A stretch of DNA of 8,524 bases from Candidatus Sediminicultor secundus (GTDB taxonomy: Bacteria > Atribacterota > JS1 > SB-45 > 34-128): the NCBI GenBank assembly GCA_002849045.2, contig NCRO01000107.1, forward strand, positions 1 to 8,524, in the 5' to 3' direction. This document shows positions 1 through 5,594 of the stretch, one piece after another. A model generated the notes under the pieces. That model ran no database searches and was not told the origin of the DNA. It saw nothing but the letters and a program-made list of their open reading frames with translations. Both the position numbers and the translations under genes were made by a program. Positions within the stretch are counted from its first letter, which is position 1. Each line of letters opens with the position of its first letter.

Positions 1-231
1 GAAACTTACGAAAAAGTAAAGAGAACCAAAGTAATTACCAAAGAACTTATTGCCAAACTCTATCATATTCCCATTGAGAAAGTTCTTTATTTTGTAGAAT
101 TTGACCCCGCTAATGCCATAAAAGCAACTATTGTAAGACCGGTGGATTCAGGAAGCATCGGGGAGACCGATGTTTATGGGGCTCAACAACATGCCCCGCT
201 TTTAGATATTAAAATACCTTATGAGGAATAA
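1..231 (+). CDS. DUF4387 family protein, C-terminal part (5' end outside window)
   Basis: Frame 1 is open from the first base to the TAA at 229-231, giving 76 residues of a protein whose start lies left of the window. The C-terminal segment GETDVYGAQQHAPLLDI, preceded by a DPANAIKATIVRPVDSGS stretch, matches my memory of the conserved end of the DUF4387 family, small proteins of about 100 residues. The biochemical function of the family is not established. Its members are commonly encoded beside AtuA-like (acyclic terpene utilisation/DUF1446) proteins, and such a partner would be expected upstream, outside this window. It is the only convincing plus-strand gene and runs head-on into the minus-strand cluster. 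No signal peptide or membrane segment is visible in the part seen. The family call is from recognition of the motif, not from a search. Confidence 0.8.
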   Translation, partial: ETYEKVKRTKVITKELIAKLYHIPIEKVLYFVEFDPANAIKATIVRPVDSGSIGETDVYGAQQHAPLLDIKIPYEE

Positions 232-431
232 GGAGGAAAAAATGAAGAAAGATTTATCAGATAATCAGTTTTTAAATCAATGGTCTTCATTCTAACCAAC
301 AGGTCAGTGCCCCCAGCCAGTATTCTGGCACTTTTATCTTTATAATTATCCAATAAACTTAAAGCTTCGTTTAAGGTTTTGGGAGCTAAATATTCAAATT
401 CCTGGGCTAAAATTTTGGTATTGGTCTGCAA
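219..431 (-). CDS. N-terminal fragment of molybdenum-hydroxylase FAD-binding subunit (CoxM/XdhB-like), truncated
   Basis: This 70-codon frame begins with TTG at 429-431, supported by AAGGAGGGG six bases upstream, two bases after the stop of the large-subunit gene. Residues FEYLAPKTLNEALSLL followed by ARILAGGTDLLVRMK are the N-terminal FAD-contact region of the CoxM/XdhB medium subunit. In that family AGGTDLL is part of the flavin-binding loop, and the chain normally runs to about 280-300 residues. Here homology stops after DYLINL, at about residue 61. The remaining residues (SSFFPPYSS) are the reverse complement of the plus-strand gene's start, Shine-Dalgarno site and stop. So about 80% of the protein is missing, including the rest of the FAD domain. 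The fragment would not be functional; the cause is the join described at 241-262. Confidence 0.85.
   Translation of the reverse strand: MQTNTKILAQEFEYLAPKTLNEALSLLDNYKDKSARILAGGTDLLVRMKTIDLKTDYLINLSSFFPPYSS
231..236 (+). promoter_or_regulatory. Shine-Dalgarno site AGGAGG for a truncated downstream gene
   Basis: A perfect AGGAGG overlaps the last base of the DUF4387 stop codon and stands 5 nt before an ATG at 242. This is the normal spacing for translation-coupled genes in an operon, so a real gene is expected to start here. Its frame is soon broken, which makes this site useful for locating the join at about 240-262. Confidence 0.7.
241..262. other. Inverted join between a plus-strand operon and the truncated minus-strand FAD-subunit gene
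   Basis: Left of this interval the sequence makes sense only on the plus strand (end of DUF4387, AGGAGG, ATG plus a few codons). Right of it the sequence makes sense only on the minus strand (CoxM/XdhB N-terminus through DYLINL). Both genes are incomplete at the same point. The exact breakpoint cannot be placed better than about 20 bases because the stretch around AAGAAAGATTTATCAG is readable both ways. It may be a genuine inversion or deletion, or an artefact such as an assembly or multiple-displacement-amplification chimera. Confidence 0.6.
242..295 (+). pseudogene. 5' stub of an unidentified gene, cut off after a few codons
   Basis: An ATG with an ideal ribosome binding site begins a frame reading MKKDLSDNQF and ending at TAA 293-295 after 17 codons. 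The spacing behind DUF4387 suggests the next gene of the same plus-strand operon. From about position 250-260 onward the bases instead make good sense as the minus-strand FAD-subunit gene (the DYLINL motif). Only the first few codons are therefore likely to belong to this gene. Too little is left to assign a family. It could alternatively be a chance start, but the coupling of stop, AGGAGG and ATG argues against that. Confidence 0.4.
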
Positions 432-433
432 TT

Positions 434-2806
434 CTATCCCCTCCTTTCTGTACTTTTTGCTTCTTTTTCTTTTAAGGCTTTAAGAACTTTTTCTGGTATA
501 ATGGGAAGTTCGTAAAATCTAATTCCTATAGCATTGTAGATTGCATTTGCTACCGCGGAGCCCACGGAACTCAAGGCCGCCTCCCCAATCCCTTTTGCTC
601 CAAACGGACCGGTTGGTTCATAAGTGTGAGCAGACCGCACGGTAATATTATCTATTTTTGGCATATCAAGAGTAGTGGGTATCTTATAATCAGTTATCAT
701 CCCGTTACATTCCAACTTACCATTATTTAAATCATATTTAGTCTCTTCCAAAAGACTAAAACCCAGTCCTCTGCTAAATGCACCAATTATCTGCCCTTCC
801 CATAAATCAGGATTAATCACGGTTCCCGAATCCCCCATAATAACGGCTCTCGGAATACTAATTTCTCCTGTTTTTGTATTTACCTCAACTTCTACAAAGT
901 GGGTAATAAAACAGGGAGGACAATTTTTCTGTCTAAGGGTAGCAGTATAAGAAATGGTACCCCAACTGGTAATGTGGCCATGTTCCGCTATTTCCCCAAC
1001 AGTCATAAAATTTTGAGGTATTTCCCGAGGATAAATTATTGCCTGGCCAAGTTTTTTATTACAAGTTAACTCCAGATTTTCCGGCAAATCTTTGAAGAGA
1101 GTTGCAGCATAATTTAAAAGTATTTCTTTAACTTTTTCGGCTACATATTTTATAGCACCACATCCGCAATATATCCCTCGGGTGGCGTGAGTATTTACGT
1201 CAAAAACGGTAGTTCGAGTATCTATCCCGTTATAAATACCCACTTTCTCAAAAGGCACTTTTAAAACTTCAGCCACTACTTTTGCTGCGGCATCCCAAGT
1301 CCCTCCCCCATGGTCCATCAGAGCAGTTATCACATCCACTGAACCATCTTCGTTGATTTTAATTGTTGCCCCTGAATAATCTATCACCTCACCAGGATTG
1401 GGACCACCGGTACCAGAAGTATGAAATCCTCTGGCAACTCCCATGCCTCTTTTAATATCTCCTGTTTTTTTAGAAGGGGGGATTCTCCCTTTCCATCCGG
1501 CAAGTTTAGCCCCTTCGATTAACATTTCTTCTACTCCGCAGCTTCTAATAATAGACCTTACCGTCGGACCCTGACCCCAGAATTCATCTCCTTTTCCCAC
1601 AAAATTTTTCAGGCGAAGTTCAACCGGGTCCATATCCAATTTTTCAGCTAAAATATCTATTAAGCTTTCCACCGCGAAATTTATCTGGGGATTGCCATAC
1701 CCCTGCATTGCACAGGAAGGTACCTTATTGGTATATATCGCAGTTCCTTCGTACTTTAAATTTTTATATTTATAAAGTGAAGCAAACCATCCGGATACAC
1801 AACCTAAATAAGGGTAAGCCTGAATATTATGACCGCCGATCTCCACCTGAACCCGGCAATAGGCAGCCGTTAATTTTCCGTCTTTTTTAGCACCAATTTT
1901 CAAGATAGTCTTCAGGGGATATTTTGAATGGTCATAAATGTCTTCTTCTCTGGTGGTTACCAATTTCACCGGTCTTTTTGCCTTTAAGGCCAAGGCAACA
2001 CAAATGGGAGTAATTGAATTCATCTGAATACTTGAACCAAAAGAACCTCCCAGAGTGATTCTTTTAACATTTACTTTACTAAGAGGAATGTTAAAGATAT
2101 TCCCTAAGAGGATACGTACATTATGAATTCCTTGAGATGTTGTCCAAACTGTAATCCCTCCGTCAGCTTCCGGAACACACACCGCAGATTTGGTTTCCAG
2201 TTGCATATGATAAATCCTCTGGGTACTAAATGTTCTCTCTACAATTTCGTCTGCTTCTTTAAAGCCTTCCTCAATATCACCAACCTCAATATCTCGCTCG
2301 CAGGCTATATTTTTCTTTATGTCTACTCTTTCTTCTCCCAGATAAACATGATCATATATTTGGGGTGCATTTGCTTCCATGGCCTCTTCAAGATTTATGA
2401 CTGGTTCCCATTTCTTGCCCCACTCTACTTTTATCTTTTTTAGAGCAGCAAAAGCTTCTTCCTCTTTTTCTGCGGCGCAGGCAGCCACTGCTTCCCCTAC
2501 GTGACGAACCTTGTCTTTAGGTAAAACCGTTCTATCGCGATAGGTCTTATCGGGGATGCTAACTATTCGTTCATTGTATAAAGTATTCGGTACATCATCA
2601 GGACCGATACAAATAGCCCCCATTTTTTCTGCTTCCGTATAATCAATCTTTTTAATCTCAGCATGGGGGTAAGGGCTACGCAGGACTACCGCACATAATT
2701 GGCCGGGAATATTTACATCACAAGAATAAATTTCTTCGCCAGTTACTTTGCCAATATTTTTGATATCAAACCTTTTACCTATAAATTCAAACTGCTGCTT
2801 TTCCAC
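434..2806 (-). CDS. Xanthine dehydrogenase family molybdopterin-binding large subunit (CoxL/XdhA-like)
   Basis: A 790-residue protein of normal length for the separate Mo-cofactor subunit of three-subunit molybdenum hydroxylases, which use water to hydroxylate carbon centres of N-heterocycles, aromatics or aldehydes. Residues 15-55 (VTGEEIYSCD, then LRSPYPHAEI) form the conserved N-terminal aldehyde-oxidase a/b-hammerhead domain. Residues 253-257 (GGSFG), 366-371 (AMQGYG), 656-685 (GDSGTVINP and GQIIGA) and 736-742 (GAKGIGE) are Mo-cofactor and active-site loops. E742 matches the family's catalytic Glu. Compared with xanthine dehydrogenase, the AFRGFG loop reads AMQGYG and the position of the xanthine-binding Glu is Ile260, so the substrate is probably not xanthine. 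The start is GTG with GAGGGTGG just upstream. The FAD-subunit gene follows after 2 nt but is cut off, and the [2Fe-2S] subunit is not in the window. Substrate unknown. Confidence 0.92.
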   Translation of the reverse strand: MEKQQFEFIGKRFDIKNIGKVTGEEIYSCDVNIPGQLCAVVLRSPYPHAEIKKIDYTEAEKMGAICIGPDDVPNTLYNERIVSIPDKTYRDRTVLPKDKVRHVGEAVAACAAEKEEEAFAALKKIKVEWGKKWEPVINLEEAMEANAPQIYDHVYLGEERVDIKKNIACERDIEVGDIEEGFKEADEIVERTFSTQRIYHMQLETKSAVCVPEADGGITVWTTSQGIHNVRILLGNIFNIPLSKVNVKRITLGGSFGSSIQMNSITPICVALALKAKRPVKLVTTREEDIYDHSKYPLKTILKIGAKKDGKLTAAYCRVQVEIGGHNIQAYPYLGCVSGWFASLYKYKNLKYEGTAIYTNKVPSCAMQGYGNPQINFAVESLIDILAEKLDMDPVELRLKNFVGKGDEFWGQGPTVRSIIRSCGVEEMLIEGAKLAGWKGRIPPSKKTGDIKRGMGVARGFHTSGTGGPNPGEVIDYSGATIKINEDGSVDVITALMDHGGGTWDAAAKVVAEVLKVPFEKVGIYNGIDTRTTVFDVNTHATRGIYCGCGAIKYVAEKVKEILLNYAATLFKDLPENLELTCNKKLGQAIIYPREIPQNFMTVGEIAEHGHITSWGTISYTATLRQKNCPPCFITHFVEVEVNTKTGEISIPRAVIMGDSGTVINPDLWEGQIIGAFSRGLGFSLLEETKYDLNNGKLECNGMITDYKIPTTLDMPKIDNITVRSAHTYEPTGPFGAKGIGEAALSSVGSAVANAIYNAIGIRFYELPIIPEKVLKALKEKEAKSTERRG
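438..446 (-). promoter_or_regulatory. Shine-Dalgarno site supporting the TTG start of the FAD subunit
   Basis: On the minus strand AAGGAGGGG ends six bases before the TTG at 431, inside the last base pairs of the large-subunit gene and across its stop. No ATG lies near the expected N-terminus, so this strong site decides the TTG start. Confidence 0.7.
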
Positions 2807-2864
2807 AAAACCACCCTCTTTTTAATAATAGACAATATTTTTCTTACTAACTTTATTTCTCATT
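2807..2864. other. 58-nt spacer between acdB and the molybdenum-hydroxylase gene
   Basis: This is an AT-rich spacer. On the minus strand it contains GAGGGTGG just before the GTG start of the large subunit, which serves as its ribosome binding site. A TATTAT hexamer is present but there is no convincing -35 partner at the right distance, and no terminator hairpin is seen. It is not clear whether the molybdenum-hydroxylase genes share the transcript of the upstream genes. Confidence 0.5.
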
Positions 2865-3545
2865 TTACAAAATCATCCGAGCATCTATAACCTGTAATCC
2901 TTTTTCAAATACAAATATGGGGTTTAGGTCTATTTCGTTAATTTCAGGATTTTCCATAGTGAGTTGAGAAATTTTCATTAAAACTTCTTCTATGGCCTGG
3001 ATATCCCGGGGAGGTTCACCTCTTATTCCTTTTAGAATTTCGTATCCCTTAATCTTGGTAATCATCTCCTTGGTATCTCTTTCTTCTAAAGGAATAATGC
3101 GGAAGGAAACATCTTTTAGCACCTCTACGTATATCCCTCCCATTCCAAACATTGCTACCGGGCCAAAATGAGGGTCTTTTATCATCCCCACAATAACTTC
3201 TACTTCCTTAGAGATTACCGGGTATACTATCACCCCTTCAATCCTTGCTTCTTTATTATAATTTTTAATATTGTGGATAATCTCTTGATAAGCTAATTTA
3301 GCTTCCTTCTCATCTTTTGGCCCTATCTTTACCCCTCCAGCGTCTGATTTATGAATGATGTCAGGAGAGACAATTTTCATGGCAATAGGAAAATTTATTT
3401 CTTTGGCCAAACCAATAATTTCATCTTCGCCCTTTATTAATTTAAAATCAGGAACAGGAATTCCATATTCCTTCAACAATTCTTTTGCCTCTGTCTCCAA
3501 CAAAGACCTTTTCTCTTTTTTAGCCTTCTCGATAATTCTATGCAT
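2865..3545 (-). CDS. acdB: ADP-forming acyl-CoA synthetase, beta subunit (ATP-grasp)
   Basis: This 226-residue protein is the ATP-grasp half of an NDP-forming acetyl/acyl-CoA synthetase (acyl-CoA + ADP + Pi to acid + CoA + ATP). It matches the small beta subunits (about 230 residues) known from Pyrococcus. ETEAKELLKEYGIPVP at 18-32 opens the ATP-grasp fold. SPDIIHKSDAGGV at 60-72 contains His65, the counterpart of the beta-subunit His that relays phosphate. FGMGGIYVEVLKDV near 133-146 and EIDLNPIFV near the C-terminus are family signatures. The start is ATG, with a modest GAGGGG site seven bases upstream. Its partner acdA lies upstream, separated by an unusual 130-nt gap with an 8-nt repeat array, while the other upstream genes are nearly contiguous. 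Acyl-CoA specificity cannot be read from sequence; the IorAB context suggests aryl-acyl-CoA. Confidence 0.92.
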   Translation of the reverse strand: MHRIIEKAKKEKRSLLETEAKELLKEYGIPVPDFKLIKGEDEIIGLAKEINFPIAMKIVSPDIIHKSDAGGVKIGPKDEKEAKLAYQEIIHNIKNYNKEARIEGVIVYPVISKEVEVIVGMIKDPHFGPVAMFGMGGIYVEVLKDVSFRIIPLEERDTKEMITKIKGYEILKGIRGEPPRDIQAIEEVLMKISQLTMENPEINEIDLNPIFVFEKGLQVIDARMIL

Positions 3546-3571
3546 CTCTTGCCCCTCTTATTTGGTTGGTA

Positions 3572-3647
3572 AGTTTCCCAGTTGCCCAGTTAGCCAGTCT
3601 TTGTCCTAACTGGTAAACCGGTAAACTAGTTAACCAGCTAACCATTC
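3572..3647. repeat. Degenerate 8-nt tandem repeat array in two opposite orientations
   Basis: Bases 3572-3603 fall into 8-nt units of the type AGTTnnCC (AGTTTCCC, AGTTGCCC, then AGTTAGCC). Bases 3608-3647 fall into units of the type AACYnGnn (AACTGGTA, AACCGGTA, then AACTAGTT and AACCAGCT). The second consensus is close to the reverse complement of the first, so the array is a large imperfect palindrome built of octamers. The arms CCAGTTAG (3586-3593) and CTAACTGG (3606-3613) pair perfectly over 8 bp around a 12-nt loop. GGTAAACTAGTTAACC (3620-3635) is self-complementary but for one mismatched pair. It is probably an intergenic repeat element; its role is unknown. Confidence 0.7.
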
Positions 3648-3649
3648 TT

Positions 3650-3663
3650 ACGCTATACGCTAT
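3650..3663. repeat. Two-copy heptamer direct repeat ACGCTAT
   Basis: ACGCTATACGCTAT is an exact tandem duplication of a heptamer, immediately beside the octamer array and 12 nt from the acdA stop codon. It may belong to the same intergenic element or be a simple slippage product. Confidence 0.6.
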
Positions 3664-3675
3664 TTTTTTACTTCA

Positions 3676-5010
3676 CTATTCACTAACAACTATTTTATAT
3701 ATCTTCTGAATTACTTTAGCACATCTTTCTCCGGTTTCATAATTAGGAATTCCGTATTTTTTTAATTCTCCAATCGCTTCCTTTACTAATCTACCGGCCA
3801 TAAAACTGGCAAATACAGGTATTTTTATCTCCTCTTTTATCTTGCCTAAAGCAGTGGCAATCTCTGTAGAATCCATGGAAGCAGTCGGAATAAATATGGC
3901 AATTATAGCATCATATTCAGGGGCTATGATCTCACATGTTGAAGCAAATGTCTCTGCACTCCCATAAGCCAGAAGGTCGATAGGATTTCCTAAAGAGACA
4001 TGTGGAGGGAGAATTTCTTTTAGTTTATTCTTTAAACTTTCGGATAGTTCAAGAACTTCTAATCCCAATTCCTCTAATTTATCTGTAGTTAACACTGCAG
4101 GTCCCCCTGAGTTGGTAATTATTCCGATCTTATTCCCCTTGATTTTCGGGTAATGAATCAGGCCCCGGCATAAATCAAACATCTCCTCTACACCTTCTAC
4201 CCGTAAAATGCCAACCTGTTTAAAAGCGGCGTCATATATTTTATCCTCTCCTGCCAGAGAGCCGGTATGAGAGGAAGTTGCCCTCATCCCGGCTTTACTC
4301 TTACCCGCCTTGATAGCAATAATAGGTTTTTTAAGAACGGTTTTTTTTGCTTGGGCTAAAAATCTTCTTCCTTCCTCTAACCCTTCAATGTAGAGAGCAA
4401 TAACTTTAGTCTGGGGATCATCTTCCAGGTATTTAATTAAATCTACTTCGTCTACATCACATCTATTCCCGTAACTTACAAATTTAGAAAAACCAAAACC
4501 TAATTCTTCCGCCATCATTAAGACTGCTCCTCCCAGAGCACCGCTTTGGGTAATAAAAGCAGTTTCACCAGAAAGGGCACGAACTTCTATGCTGGCAAAA
4601 AGATTACATTCTGTATTCATAATTCCCGCACAGTTAGGACCAATAATCCTCATCCGATGCTTTTCTGCTATATCTTTTATTTCTTTTTCTTCCTTAATAT
4701 TGCCTACTTCAGAAAAACCAGCAGAGATTATAACTGCTGACTTAACTCCCCTACTTCCTAAATCTTCTAAAAGCAAAGGGATGAACTGACCGGGTATAGC
4801 AATAATTGCTAAATCAATTTCTAAATTCTTAAAATCTTTATTGATATTTACTCCGAATATCTGGCCACCACTCTGACTCACAGGATATATATTTTCTTTA
4901 AATCCACCCCCCACCATATTTTTCACTATTTCATATCCGGTCTTTCCTTCTTTCATTGAAGCAAAGATAGCTACTGAATGAGGGTTAAAAAAATTTTCCA
5001 TACTTTTCAT
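3676..5010 (-). CDS. acdA: ADP-forming acyl-CoA synthetase, alpha subunit (CoA-binding)
   Basis: This 444-residue protein is the CoA-binding/ligase half of an ADP-forming acyl-CoA synthetase, near the length of Pyrococcus alpha subunits (about 460). FFNPHSVAIFAS at 7-18 begins the Rossmann-like CoA-binding domain. IIGPNCAG at 122-129 and ITQSGALGGA at 153-162 are family motifs. SSHTGSLAG at 246-254 carries His248, matching the phosphorylated His of the alpha subunit. ITNSGGPAVLTTD at 298-310 opens the C-terminal ligase domain, with GNPIDLL at 341-347. The start ATG overlaps the iorB stop (ATGA), with an AAGGA site upstream; a later ATG at codon 4 lacks one. Bacteria often carry alpha and beta fused; here they are separate. 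Coupling to iorAB suggests that it conserves energy from aryl-acyl-CoA, which is inference. Confidence 0.93.
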   Translation of the reverse strand: MKSMENFFNPHSVAIFASMKEGKTGYEIVKNMVGGGFKENIYPVSQSGGQIFGVNINKDFKNLEIDLAIIAIPGQFIPLLLEDLGSRGVKSAVIISAGFSEVGNIKEEKEIKDIAEKHRMRIIGPNCAGIMNTECNLFASIEVRALSGETAFITQSGALGGAVLMMAEELGFGFSKFVSYGNRCDVDEVDLIKYLEDDPQTKVIALYIEGLEEGRRFLAQAKKTVLKKPIIAIKAGKSKAGMRATSSHTGSLAGEDKIYDAAFKQVGILRVEGVEEMFDLCRGLIHYPKIKGNKIGIITNSGGPAVLTTDKLEELGLEVLELSESLKNKLKEILPPHVSLGNPIDLLAYGSAETFASTCEIIAPEYDAIIAIFIPTASMDSTEIATALGKIKEEIKIPVFASFMAGRLVKEAIGELKKYGIPNYETGERCAKVIQKIYKIVVSE

Positions 5011-5594
5011 TCAACCATTCCTTCTGCTGTTTCGTAACCTGCGCGAAAAGCAGCAATATTTTTATCTAATTCGCAAGGGATATGTTTCCTTAACATATTT
5101 ATAACAGATTCTTTATCAAATGAAGAGATAAAAGATAAAGCACCCAGTAATACCATATTTTCTGCAATAGGAAGTCCTGCCTCTGAGGCAATTTTACCGG
5201 CATCTATCCAGACATCTTTTGCTTTTACCTCTTTAAATAATCTGATTATCTCCTCATCCTGAGGATATTTTTCGGGATGGGCCGTCATATCAATAGGGTA
5301 TATCCTTTTTCTATTTAAAATAACTGTTCCACCGGGTTTAATAAATTCTAAACTTTTCAATCCTTCGGATAATTCCATTACTACTATTATATCAGAAGAG
5401 AGAGGAGGAATCCTTGAACCAAATATGTTGCCTATCCTAATCTCACAATGAACCGGACCGCCTCTCTGAGCCATGCCTACTTCTTTAAAAAATCTAACTT
5501 TCTCGCCTTTTTTTAATCCATAATCGGCAATAATTTGCCCTAATCTTATTACTCCCTGTCCACCTACTCCGATTAAATAAAAATTACTTTCCAT
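5007..5594 (-). CDS. iorB: Indolepyruvate:ferredoxin oxidoreductase, beta subunit
   Basis: This 195-residue protein has the pyruvate ferredoxin oxidoreductase gamma-type fold used by the small subunit of indolepyruvate oxidoreductase. GVGGQGVIRLGQIIADYG at 9-26 is the family's glycine-rich N-terminal motif. GMAQRGGPVHCEIRIG at 40-55 is the second conserved block. With IorA it oxidises aryl-2-oxoacids from Trp, Phe and Tyr transamination to aryl-acyl-CoA, CO2 and reduced ferredoxin in the cytoplasm. The ATG at 5592-5594 lies within the end of iorA (11-nt overlap) and has GAGGTGA six bases upstream, so the two subunits are probably translationally coupled. Its own stop overlaps the acdA start by 4 nt. 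Length and motifs are normal. Confidence 0.94.
   Translation of the reverse strand: MESNFYLIGVGGQGVIRLGQIIADYGLKKGEKVRFFKEVGMAQRGGPVHCEIRIGNIFGSRIPPLSSDIIVVMELSEGLKSLEFIKPGGTVILNRKRIYPIDMTAHPEKYPQDEEIIRLFKEVKAKDVWIDAGKIASEAGLPIAENMVLLGALSFISSFDKESVINMLRKHIPCELDKNIAAFRAGYETAEGMVE

Larger units (their letters stand above)
3546..3675. other. 130-nt intergenic spacer between acdA and acdB
   Basis: No coding sense is seen on either strand. The spacer holds an array of degenerate 8-nt repeats, an 8-bp inverted repeat and a heptamer direct repeat, annotated separately. There is no clear rho-independent terminator: the T-run near 3663-3669 is not directly preceded by a stable hairpin on the plus strand, and the minus strand shows no hairpin followed by a U-tract. 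No convincing -10/-35 promoter for acdB was seen. Transcription is therefore assumed to read through. Confidence 0.6.

Noticed and set aside
1708..2443. Plus-strand open frames inside the molybdenum-hydroxylase gene
   Set aside because: They lie antisense to a protein with clear family motifs throughout, show no domain sense of their own and have no operon context.
434..2806. Single-chain xanthine dehydrogenase with its own Fe-S or FAD domains
   Set aside because: The protein begins directly with the aldehyde-oxidase hammerhead domain and has no CxxC ferredoxin motif, so it is the separate large subunit.
2699..2890. Plus-strand frame across the start of the molybdenum-hydroxylase gene and the end of acdB
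   Set aside because: It is antisense to both genes and has low-complexity, Phe/Ile-rich composition typical of antisense to AT-rich coding DNA.
3355..3609. Plus-strand 84-codon frame over the acdB start and the repeat spacer
   Set aside because: Most of it is the antisense of acdB and its tail is translated octamer repeat. No recognisable motif.
3572..3647. CRISPR array
   Set aside because: The units are 8 nt, degenerate and contiguous with no spacers, and there is no cas gene.
3586..3669. Rho-independent terminator
   Set aside because: The 8-bp stem has a 12-nt loop and the nearest T-run on the plus strand is about 50 nt away; on the minus strand no U-tract follows the stem.
4341..4348. 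Run of eight A on the minus strand in acdA as a possible slippage or frameshift site
   Set aside because: The frame is intact on both sides and codes for the ordinary family sequence, so there is no need for recoding.
4546..4789. Two overlapping plus-strand frames in acdA, and further ones at 5701-5985 and 7866-8051
   Set aside because: All are shadows of well-supported minus-strand genes.
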